Assembly (NCBI GenBank): GCA_038212015.1
Contig: JBBQUY010000049.1
Coordinates: forward strand, 1 to 25,670
Direction: 5' to 3'
Length of the DNA stretch: 25,670 bases
From: JAGQUL01 sp038212015
GTDB taxonomy: Bacteria; Actinomycetota; Thermoleophilia; Gaiellales; SKUG01
Shown here: positions 1 through 7,438 of the stretch, one piece after another
Position numbering within the stretch: the first letter of the stretch is position 1
How the letters are laid out: every line of letters begins with the position of its first letter
The notes under the pieces: generated by a model
The model's database searches: none
What the model was told of the DNA's origin: nothing
What the model saw: the letters and a program-made list of their open reading frames with translations, nothing else
Translations under genes and position numbers: made by a program

Positions 1-25
1 TCTTGGAGCTGTCCTGAGTAGGCAT
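1..25 (-). CDS. Possible 5' end of the gene after ftsQ (partial; ftsZ would be expected)
   Basis: An ATG at 25 on the minus strand opens a frame reading MPTQDSSK that runs off the window edge. A GGGTGA sequence lies 7 bases upstream of the ATG and matches the 3' part of the Shine-Dalgarno consensus. In most dcw clusters ftsQ is followed by ftsA and/or ftsZ, and actinobacteria usually lack ftsA, so ftsZ is the natural guess. Eight residues cannot identify the protein. The 70-base gap to ftsQ holds only a short GGCGGA/TCCGCC inverted repeat at 79-91. Confidence 0.35.
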
Positions 26-95
26 GCTGCCGTCACCCGATCCTGTCTCTGGATGGTTCGCCGCAATCTACAACGTGGGGCGGATTCCGCCTGCA

Positions 96-1412
96 TCACG
101 CATCTTCTGCGGCCAGTTCGTCGGCGCCGTTCGTGACCCCGCCACCCGCCGCCGCATCGGCCGCCGCACCGTCGCCACCCGCCGCCGCAGGCGACTTCGC
201 ATCGTCGGTGACGGGACCACGCCGCATGCCACAGGCAACGACGCTCGTGGCGCAGAACGCGGGCTTGCCGGGGACCGTCACGTCGACATAGCGCGGCGTG
301 AGGTCCTTGCGGGCCGCCTGCTGGAGCATCGCCTCGGCGACGAGCAGTTTCTGGCGCAGCGCGACCGGGCGTCCGAAGCGCACCTCGATGCCGCCGACCA
401 GCTGCGCGGTGATCACGTAGTCATCCGTCACGATCTTCTCGAACTCGAGCGTGGAGCTGGATGGACGGCTCGACAGCAGTCGCAGCGCGGGCTCGTCGTC
501 GACGTGGTCGCCCGGCTTGATGTCGGCGTCCTGCAGCGTGACCGTGGGAATGCGGCCGGACCAGTCATCGGGCCGCGCCTTGGCGAGGACGCGGCCGTCG
601 GGTGCGACGAGCCAGAACTGGCCATCGCCCAGGCCGAGCGCGAGCGGACGATATTCGACGATGTGCAGCTGCAGTCCACCGGGCAGGTGTCGTTCGACGC
701 GCACGGAGCGCACGAACGGCAGCTCGCTGATGCGCTCAGCCAGCTTGTCCTCGTCGACCGTGAAGACCGTCTTGCCCGCCAGCAGCGCATCGATGCGTTC
801 ACGAACCTCGAGGTCGCTGACCGCGCCCGCTCCGGTGACTTCCAGGTGGCGGATCCGGAACGCGTCCGAGGCCGGAACCACGGTCCACGCGGCGACCCCG
901 CCGACCACCAGCGTGACGACGAGCAGCCCCCGAACGCGCGACCGCGTGCGCGCACGCCGCTGCTCGGAGGCGCGCTGCTGCGCAGCCGTGCGCGGTGGGC
1001 GCGTACGCGTGCGGCCGACCGCCGATCGTTCGACGACCGTGCGGCCCGCGCCCGCGACCCGGCTCGACCCCGGCACGACGCTCAGCAGGACGCGACCGAT
1101 GCCACCGAGCACTGCGACGACCTCGAGCGCGAACGTTCGCAGCGCCGCGACGAGCAGGCCGGGAATCGACGCGATCGTGGTCGGCAGCGATACGACGTTG
1201 CGGACCACCCACCCGACGAGCCCCTCATGTCGTTCGCGCACCGCGACGTCGGATGCCGCCTGGGGGGGCCGGGTCCGCGCGTCGCGGGCAGGGCGCGTGG
1301 AAGTTCGCTCGGGAGTCGATGCGCGGCGTCGTTCACGCTCGCGTCGCGCACGCTCGCGGCGTTCGCGCTCGACGGCGGAGTCGCGGCTCGATGGTCGTCG
1401 CTCGCGCGCCAT
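96..1412 (-). CDS. ftsQ: Cell division protein FtsQ (POTRA-domain divisome protein)
   Basis: FtsQ is a bitopic membrane protein that links early and late divisome components. This 438-residue protein has a very basic N-terminal region (residues 1-60, rich in Arg and Glu). A hydrophobic or amphipathic stretch follows at about 63-114, then a second basic linker and a clear transmembrane helix at about 162-180. A POTRA domain at about 185-253 begins with FRIRHLEVTG and includes the RVERHLPGGLQLHIVEYRP region. The FtsQ beta domain runs to about 384, and the Ala/Gly-rich tail is about 50 residues. The ATG overlaps the stop codon of the upstream Mur fusion by one base (TGATG), which fixes the start and implies translational coupling. 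The cytoplasmic part is unusually long, since FtsQ proteins are commonly 250-300 residues. Identity rests on the POTRA/FtsQ layout and the dcw context. Confidence 0.9.
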   Translation of the reverse strand: MARERRPSSRDSAVERERRERARRERERRRASTPERTSTRPARDARTRPPQAASDVAVRERHEGLVGWVVRNVVSLPTTIASIPGLLVAALRTFALEVVAVLGGIGRVLLSVVPGSSRVAGAGRTVVERSAVGRTRTRPPRTAAQQRASEQRRARTRSRVRGLLVVTLVVGGVAAWTVVPASDAFRIRHLEVTGAGAVSDLEVRERIDALLAGKTVFTVDEDKLAERISELPFVRSVRVERHLPGGLQLHIVEYRPLALGLGDGQFWLVAPDGRVLAKARPDDWSGRIPTVTLQDADIKPGDHVDDEPALRLLSSRPSSSTLEFEKIVTDDYVITAQLVGGIEVRFGRPVALRQKLLVAEAMLQQAARKDLTPRYVDVTVPGKPAFCATSVVACGMRRGPVTDDAKSPAAAGGDGAAADAAAGGGVTNGADELAAEDA

Positions 1413-4400
1413 CAGCTTCCAGCTCCCGCGAGGCCGTCGTACAACGGGCGGTAGCCATCGCGATCCAGCAGGTGCACCTCGGTGTGCAGCTCGATGCCGA
1501 ATCGCTCGAGCACTGTCGATCGTGTGAGCTCGATGAGCGCGACGATGTCGGAGGTGGTCCCGCCTTCGTCGTTTTCGATGAAGTTGCCATGCTTGGGCGA
1601 GATGCACGCGCCGCCGATGCGGTACCCCGTGAGGCCCGCCTGCTCGATGAGCGCTCCGGCACCGAGCAGGCGCCCGTCCGCGAACGCCTCCTGCGTGGCA
1701 CCCGTCGCGGCAGCGGGCAGCGGGTTCTGGAAGATGCTGCCGAACGATCGTGCCGCACGCGGTTGCGAGGCCGACCGCTTCGCCTGCATCTCCTGAACGC
1801 GCGCCTTGATCGCGTCGGGGTCGTCCCGGAAGAGCGCCAGCTCCACCTCCGACACGACTTCGCCCCACGAGATGTTCGTGTGTCGATAGCGCATGTCCAG
1901 GTCGGCAGGCACGACGTCGCGCACGCCGCTGGCCGACACGAGCCGACCGCGCAGCAGCACGTCCTGCATCTCACCGCCGTACGCGCCCGCATTCATCTTG
2001 AGTGCACCACCGGCCGTACCGGGGATGGCACAGGCGAACTCGAAGCCAGCCAGCCCCGCGTCACGACACAACCGCACCGCAGCGCCGAGCGATGCACCAC
2101 CGCCGAGCGTCAGCCGCGCTCGGTCAGCATCGACGTCGATTCGAGCGAGTTCTCCCGCGAGGCGGATCGCGAGCCCGCTGAAGCCGTCGTCGGAGATGAG
2201 CGAGTTTGACCCGAGCCCCACCACCGCGAACGGCACACGCCGCTCACGCGTCCAGGCGAGCGCCTCGACGAGCTGCTGCTCGGACTCCACCTTCGCGAAC
2301 CAGCGTGCCGGGCCGCCGGTACCGATCGTGGTGAAACGTGCGAGCGGCACGTCGCGCTGGAACCAGTCCGGCGCGTCGCTTGCGGACTCCTCGATGGCAT
2401 CGAGGAGTCGTGGCGCGAGCAGCGTGACGTCGCCCGCACCCATCGTGATGAGCACGTCGCCTTCCATGACCTCATCGACGATGGTAGCGACGTCCCCCGT
2501 CGCAGCATCCGCCACCCCGACCCCCGCGTAGACGAGCGGGGCTCGCTCCACGAGTGGATCGGCGATGAGCCGGTCGGTCACGCCATCGACCGGGGCCTCC
2601 CGCGCTCCGTAGATCGGCAGCACCCACGCGCGGTCGGCGCGAGCAAGCGCCTCGGCGAACTCGACGGCGAGCGCCTGCGTCCTGGAGTACAGGTGTGGCT
2701 GGAACGCCACCAGTACCCGTCCCGAGCGCTCGACGGCACGCGATCGTGCGGCCTCGAGAGTCGCCGCGACCTCCGTCGGGTGGTGCGCGTAGTCGTCCAC
2801 GACGAGCACGCCGCGCGCGTCGCCATGGACCTCGAAGCGCCGGCCAACACCCGTGAAGCTCGCGAGCGCGTCCAGCAGCTGCTGCTCGTCGACGCCGCTC
2901 GCCGACGGCAGTGCCTGCAGCGCACGCAGCGCAGCGAGCGCATTGAGTGCATTGTGTCGACCCGGAATCGCCAGGCGCTCGCCGATGCGCGCCAGCTCCA
3001 GCTCGTCGTCGCCGAAGCGAACGACCGTTCCGCTCGCGTGGCGCACGAGCCGGTCGAGCGCCGGACCGGGGCCTGCCACGAGCACGTCGGGTGACTGCGT
3101 GCGGATCCACTGCGCGAACAGCTCTTCCACCTCCGCGTCACTCGAGAACGTGTGGTGATGGTCGCGTTCGATGTTGGTGACGATCGCGACGCGCGGCGTG
3201 AGGTGCAGCAGCGTCCGGTCGCTCTCGTCGCCCTCCACCATGAAGGGGCCGGCGCCGGTGAGGACGTTCGTCGGCTCGCCTGCCGGGCCGAGTCCGGGCA
3301 TCGTCGCACCGAGCGCCGCTGCGGGGTCGAGCCCGAGCTGCACAGCTGCGTGCGCGAGCATGCCGGTCGTCGTGGACTTGCCGTGCGCGCCGGCCACGAC
3401 GATGGTCTCCGGGCGCAGGCGCGTCAGCTCCCCGAGCAGCTCGCCGCGCAGCACGACGCGACAGCCGAGCTCGCGGGCACGGGCGAGCTCGGGATGGTCG
3501 TCGGGAAGCGCGCTCGAGGCGACCACCTCCACACCGGCCGACACGTGCGACGCCGCATGACCGAGCTGCACGTCGATGCCGGCATCGCGCACGAGCGCGG
3601 CGTACCCCGAGTCGGTCTGGTCACAGCCATCGACCTGGGCTCCCCATGCCCGACACGTCATCGCCAGGGCACTCACGCCGGCACCGCCGATGCCCAGCAG
3701 GTGGAAGCGCCGTCCGGCAAGCGGTGCGATCGGACCGGACAGGACGTCGTGCACCGACTGGCCCCGTGCATTGACCCGCGCCGCCCCGCACTGCGCGAGG
3801 ATCGTCGCCACGCGCGCCGCTGCCCACGGACGCGCGAGTTCGCGCATGCCGTCCTCGAGCTGGCCACGGCGATGGTCGCCGCCTTCCGACAGCAGATCGC
3901 CGACGATCGCTCGCATCGCGTCGGCGTCGAAGGTCGCATCCTCGGCGTAGGCGGCTGCGCCGTGGTCGACGAACCAGCGCGCGTTCGCGGCCTGGTGGTT
4001 GCCGGTGACGTGCGGACTCGGCACGAGCACGGATGCGCGCGCCATCGCCGCGAGCTCGAAGATGCTCCCGCCGGGTCGGCTCACCACCAGGTCTGCCGCG
4101 GCGAGCAGCTGCGGCATGTCGTCGCAGTACTCGATCAACCGGTATCGCTCGCTCGCGACGCCGGCCTCGGCAAGCGCCGGATGATCACGCCGGCCGGTCA
4201 CGTGCAGGATCCAGAACGGCTCGTCGCCGACGCGCGGGTCCGGGTCGGCACCCCATGCGCCGTGGGCTGCGTCGTTGAGTCGGGTCGCGCCGCCGGAGCC
4301 ACCGACGACCGCCAGCACACGCGCGTCTGAGGGAAGGCCGAGCTGGTCGCGTGCCTCGCGGCGAGCACCCCCACCGCGCGCACCGAGTTCGACGAAACGT

Positions 4401-4921
4401 GGATCGACGGGACGCCCTACGACCTCCTGACGCATCTGCAGCTGCGGCAGCGGATACGCCGTGCACACGCGTCGCGAGAGCCGTCCGCTGATGCGATTGG
4501 CGAGCCCCAGGTGTGCGTCGGCTTCGGTCGTGACGACGGGCACGCTCAGCAGTCGTGCGGCCACCGCGACCGGCGCGCTCACGAAGCCACCACCCGCGAG
4601 CAGCACGTCCGGACGACGCTGCCGCACGATTCGCAAGCTCGCCACGACCGCAACGAACGCGCGCACGATCGCCCGCAGCTGTGCCGGCCCGGGCCGGCGC
4701 GGCAGTCCGCCGACCTTGAACAGGTCGGCTTCGTAGCCGCGTGCCGCGATGAGTTCCGAATCTCGTCGACCGCTGCTCGCTGCGAACGCGACGTCGTGTC
4801 CGGCAGCGCGCAGCTCGTCGGCGATGGCGAGCGCAGGTGCGAGGTGCCCGGCGGTCCCGCCGGCGGCGACGAGCACGCGCAGGTGCGGGTTCGAGGCGGG
4901 CGTCGTGTTGGGCGGGCGCAT
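1412..4921 (-). CDS. murG-murC-murB: MurG-MurC-MurB trifunctional fusion (glycosyltransferase, UDP-MurNAc-L-alanine ligase, UDP-MurNAc dehydrogenase)
   Basis: One uninterrupted frame of 1169 residues encodes three peptidoglycan-precursor enzymes. Residues 1-385 are MurG, which adds GlcNAc to lipid I: GGTAGH near the N-terminus, GGFVSAPVAVA, VVGGSGGATRLN, SRPGGSIFELAAM and a GNHQAANARW acceptor/UDP-binding motif. Residues 401-845 are MurC, which adds L-Ala to UDP-MurNAc: GIGGAGVSALA, the P-loop AHGKSTTTG at about 511-519, NIERDHHH, GRHNALNAL, DDYAHHP and FQPHLYSRT. Residues 852-1169 are MurB, an FAD reductase of UDP-GlcNAc-enolpyruvate: IGTGGPARWF, LGSNSLISDDGF, IPGTAGGALKMNAGAYGGE, FGSIFQNP with the catalytic-type Ser, HGNFIEN, and a C-terminal LHTEVHLL Glu. 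The linkers are about 15 and 10 residues. No stop codon lies between domains, and no ATG lies near the MurC domain start; a GTG in the linker remains possible as an internal start. The ATG at 4921 was chosen because upstream codons lie inside ftsW. Confidence 0.93.
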   Translation of the reverse strand: MRPPNTTPASNPHLRVLVAAGGTAGHLAPALAIADELRAAGHDVAFAASSGRRDSELIAARGYEADLFKVGGLPRRPGPAQLRAIVRAFVAVVASLRIVRQRRPDVLLAGGGFVSAPVAVAARLLSVPVVTTEADAHLGLANRISGRLSRRVCTAYPLPQLQMRQEVVGRPVDPRFVELGARGGGARREARDQLGLPSDARVLAVVGGSGGATRLNDAAHGAWGADPDPRVGDEPFWILHVTGRRDHPALAEAGVASERYRLIEYCDDMPQLLAAADLVVSRPGGSIFELAAMARASVLVPSPHVTGNHQAANARWFVDHGAAAYAEDATFDADAMRAIVGDLLSEGGDHRRGQLEDGMRELARPWAAARVATILAQCGAARVNARGQSVHDVLSGPIAPLAGRRFHLLGIGGAGVSALAMTCRAWGAQVDGCDQTDSGYAALVRDAGIDVQLGHAASHVSAGVEVVASSALPDDHPELARARELGCRVVLRGELLGELTRLRPETIVVAGAHGKSTTTGMLAHAAVQLGLDPAAALGATMPGLGPAGEPTNVLTGAGPFMVEGDESDRTLLHLTPRVAIVTNIERDHHHTFSSDAEVEELFAQWIRTQSPDVLVAGPGPALDRLVRHASGTVVRFGDDELELARIGERLAIPGRHNALNALAALRALQALPSASGVDEQQLLDALASFTGVGRRFEVHGDARGVLVVDDYAHHPTEVAATLEAARSRAVERSGRVLVAFQPHLYSRTQALAVEFAEALARADRAWVLPIYGAREAPVDGVTDRLIADPLVERAPLVYAGVGVADAATGDVATIVDEVMEGDVLITMGAGDVTLLAPRLLDAIEESASDAPDWFQRDVPLARFTTIGTGGPARWFAKVESEQQLVEALAWTRERRVPFAVVGLGSNSLISDDGFSGLAIRLAGELARIDVDADRARLTLGGGASLGAAVRLCRDAGLAGFEFACAIPGTAGGALKMNAGAYGGEMQDVLLRGRLVSASGVRDVVPADLDMRYRHTNISWGEVVSEVELALFRDDPDAIKARVQEMQAKRSASQPRAARSFGSIFQNPLPAAATGATQEAFADGRLLGAGALIEQAGLTGYRIGGACISPKHGNFIENDEGGTTSDIVALIELTRSTVLERFGIELHTEVHLLDRDGYRPLYDGLAGAGS

Positions 4922-4940
4922 GGTCGACACTGACCGAACC

Positions 4941-6257
4941 CTACGCCCAGTCGGAATCGACGTCGAAATCGTCCGAGTCCTCGTCGACGTCATCGGGCTC
5001 GTCGGGCGCGTGTTCGGGCAGCACGAACGAGCGCGACGGTCGTCGCTCCGTTGCGATGTTGGCGAGCAGGCCGAGCGCGGTGAGGGTGATGATGAGGCTG
5101 GACCCGCCGTAGCTGATGAGCGGCAGCGGAATGCCGGTGAGCGGCATGAACCCCGTGACGCCGGCGATGTTGACGATCGCCTGGCCGACGATCATCGACG
5201 TGATGCCGACGGCGAGCAGTGCACTGAAGCGCGTGCGCGCCTGCTTGGCGATCTTCGCCCCGAGCCCCGCGAGCATCGCGAACGAGCCGAGGATGAGCAC
5301 GACCGCGAACAGGCCGAGCTCCTCGACGGTGATCGCGAAGATCATGTCCGTGTGGGCCTCGGGCAGGAAGTTGATCTTCTGCACGCTCTGGCCGAGCCCC
5401 ACCCCGAATGGTCCGCCCGAGCCGATCGCGAGCTGGGCCTGGATGAGCTGGTGTCCGTTGCCGTAGGGATCCGCCCACGGATCGATGAACGCCAGGAATC
5501 GCTCGCGGCGGTACGGCTCGGTGACGATCGACAGCACCACGAGCGCCACGGCCGGACCGATCGTGCGCCACAGCAGCTTCCACTGCGTGCCCGCGAGCAC
5601 GTACAGCACGATCGTCACGCCGCCGACGACGAGCCCGGACCCGAGGTCGCTCTGCAGCGCCACGAGCAGCCCCGCAAGCAGCAGCGAGGCCCCGCCGGGC
5701 GACTTCACGAAATCATTGAGCCAGTGACGAGGCGGCGGGGTGCGCGCCAGGTGAGCGGCGAGCATCGCGCAGACCGCGAGCTTGAGCGGTTCGGACGGCT
5801 GCAGCTGGAAGAACCCGAAGTTGATCCAGCGCGTGGCGCCGTTCGCCGTGTGGCCGACGCCCGGGACCATGACCACCAGCACGAGCGCGAAGCAGATCCA
5901 CACCGCGGGTCGCGCCAGTCGGCGCACGAACTCGAGCGGGATGCGCATCGCTACCCACATCAGCAGCAGGCCGACCACGCCGAAGATGCCCTGCTTCTTG
6001 AGCAGGGTCCACTGATCGATGTCCTGCAGCAGCAGCTCGCCGCTCGACGCGCTGGCCACCATCACGAGCCCGAACACGTAGAGCGTGATCGCCAGGAGCA
6101 CGACGAGCCGCCGGCGACCGAGCGCGGCCGTGACCGGCGTGGTGGTGGGGAGCGTGATCGGCGCGGGTGCGGGGCGCGGGGGCTTTGCGGCTCGACCGGT
6201 CACCGCCGCGTCGCCGCGACGTCCTCGCTCCTTGCCCCGTGTCGCACTTCCCGCCAT
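4941..6257 (-). CDS. ftsW: FtsW, SEDS-family septal peptidoglycan glycosyltransferase
   Basis: FtsW is a polytopic SEDS protein that polymerises lipid II at the septum together with a class B PBP. The 438-residue product has a basic, Pro-rich N-terminal segment (1-50) followed by about ten hydrophobic helices. Family motifs are visible: VPGVGHTANGATRWINFG, QPSE at 153-156, LQSDLGSG, LPEAHTDMIFAITVEELG and GIPLPLISYGGSS. The C-terminus is strikingly acidic (about 20 Asp/Glu-rich residues), as in other actinobacterial FtsW tails. The frame stays open upstream to 6338, but ATG 6257 gives a normal N-terminus. It ends 19 bases before the MurG-MurC-MurB start. The oppositely oriented gene at 6428 separates it from the upstream dcw genes, so it probably has its own promoter in 6258-6427. 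RodA is the alternative identity, but the mur context favours FtsW. Confidence 0.92.
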   Translation of the reverse strand: MAGSATRGKERGRRGDAAVTGRAAKPPRPAPAPITLPTTTPVTAALGRRRLVVLLAITLYVFGLVMVASASSGELLLQDIDQWTLLKKQGIFGVVGLLLMWVAMRIPLEFVRRLARPAVWICFALVLVVMVPGVGHTANGATRWINFGFFQLQPSEPLKLAVCAMLAAHLARTPPPRHWLNDFVKSPGGASLLLAGLLVALQSDLGSGLVVGGVTIVLYVLAGTQWKLLWRTIGPAVALVVLSIVTEPYRRERFLAFIDPWADPYGNGHQLIQAQLAIGSGGPFGVGLGQSVQKINFLPEAHTDMIFAITVEELGLFAVVLILGSFAMLAGLGAKIAKQARTRFSALLAVGITSMIVGQAIVNIAGVTGFMPLTGIPLPLISYGGSSLIITLTALGLLANIATERRPSRSFVLPEHAPDEPDDVDEDSDDFDVDSDWA

Positions 6258-6415
6258 CGAATCACACCGCATCCTGACGACGAGACCGGATGTCGGCCCC
6301 GCGTCGTCGCCCCCGCTCCGGAGTGTTGGGTTCGTCATGCGCCTGCCGGATTCCTGCCTGCGCTCGCGATTCGTCGCCCGGACCGCCTCCGACGCCGCCG
6401 GTAGAGTCGGGAAGC

Positions 6416-6420
6416 GGAGG
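6416..6420 (+). promoter_or_regulatory. Shine-Dalgarno that decides a GTG start for the ProX-like gene
   Basis: GGAGG lies 7 bases upstream of GTG 6428. The in-frame ATG at 6446 has only the weaker AGGTGG (6434-6439) before it. A TAGAGT hexamer at 6402-6407 could be the -10 element, but no convincing -35 was seen. The leader would then be very short. Confidence 0.5.
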
Positions 6421-6427
6421 ATCTTCG

Positions 6428-7438
6428 GTGCGCAGGTGGTCGGACATGGTCAGGGACGGGCGCGCTGCCGTAGCCGTGGTGCTCGCCATCGCCACGATGC
6501 TCGGCGCCGGCTGCGCATCCTCGGACGCCCCGTCGTCCATGCCCGAAGATGACGACCAGTCGAGCGTGGACGTCGAACCACTCGCGTCGATCGATCTCGA
6601 CGGCGCTCGCCTCCGCGTCGGGTCCAAGGACTTCACCGAGCAGCTCGTGCTCGGTCACATCGCCCACCAGGCGCTGCTCGCCGCAGGGGCGAACGCCGAG
6701 GCCGATATCGGCAACGTGGGCACGGTCGCGGCGCGCGATGCGCTTGGCTCGGGTGAGACCGACCTGTATTGGGAGTACACGGGAACGTCGTGGATCGAGT
6801 TCCTGGGGAACGACCGGCCGATCGCCGATGCCGCGGAGCAGTACGACGCCGTGGCACGCGAGGATCGCCGCCGCAACGACATCACGTGGCTCACGCCAGC
6901 CGAGTTCGACAACACCTACGCGATCGCCGTTCGTCCCGAGGCGGCGGAGCGCCTCGACGTGGACTCGATCTCCGACCTGGAACGGCTGATCGACTCGCAG
7001 CGCAGCGAGGCGACGCTCTGCGTGGAAAGCGAGTTTGCGACGCGACGCGACGGCCTGCCTGGTCTGGAGCGACACTACGGATTCGCGTTTCCGGACGCGA
7101 ACGTCCGCATTCTCGACACCGGAGTCATCTACGGTGCCATCGACCGCGGCGAGCCGTGCACGTTCGGCGAGGTGTTCAGGACGGACGCCCGTATCGGCTC
7201 GCTCGACCTGGTCGTGCTCGACGATGACCGGGACTTCTTTCCCATCTACCAGCCTGCAGTCACGATCCGCAACGAAGTGATCAAGCGCTTCCCGGAGATC
7301 GCGGACGTGTTCCGGCGCGTGGCTCCCCTGCTGGACGAGGCGACGATGATCGAACTGAATCGCAAGGTGGACGTCGAAGGCCAGCTGCCGCGGGAGGTCG
7401 CGATCGACTGGCTGCGCGGCGAAGGCCTCATCGACTGA
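6428..7438 (+). CDS. Lipoprotein, ProX/OpuC-type osmoprotectant (glycine betaine/choline) substrate-binding protein
   Basis: This is a 336-residue predicted lipoprotein. It has a basic N-terminus, a hydrophobic segment at about 12-28 and a lipobox LGAGC with Cys29, followed by an acidic linker. The mature part begins with RVGSKDFTEQLVLGHIA and contains NVGTVAARDAL, DLYWEYTGTSW, NTYAIAV and TGVIYGAIDRGE. These are typical of the OpuAC/ProX (OpuBC/OpuCC) substrate-binding family for quaternary ammonium compounds. It lies alone on the plus strand inside the minus-strand dcw cluster, with no permease or ATPase gene nearby. Its 3' end overlaps the convergent histidine kinase gene by 11 bases. It may serve a distant ABC transporter, or it may act as a ligand sensor for the neighbouring kinase; the second idea is speculation. 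The start is GTG 6428 by its Shine-Dalgarno sequence, with ATG 6446 as the alternative. Confidence 0.85.
   Translation: MRRWSDMVRDGRAAVAVVLAIATMLGAGCASSDAPSSMPEDDDQSSVDVEPLASIDLDGARLRVGSKDFTEQLVLGHIAHQALLAAGANAEADIGNVGTVAARDALGSGETDLYWEYTGTSWIEFLGNDRPIADAAEQYDAVAREDRRRNDITWLTPAEFDNTYAIAVRPEAAERLDVDSISDLERLIDSQRSEATLCVESEFATRRDGLPGLERHYGFAFPDANVRILDTGVIYGAIDRGEPCTFGEVFRTDARIGSLDLVVLDDDRDFFPIYQPAVTIRNEVIKRFPEIADVFRRVAPLLDEATMIELNRKVDVEGQLPREVAIDWLRGEGLID

Noticed and set aside
24..2209. Long plus-strand open frames opposite ftsQ and murB
   Set aside because: They are antisense to clear FtsQ and MurB motifs, have Arg/Ala-rich composition without domains, and arise from high GC content.
4749..6404. 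551-codon plus-strand frame opposite ftsW
   Set aside because: Charged low-complexity translation antisense to a well-supported SEDS protein; no start signal or motif.
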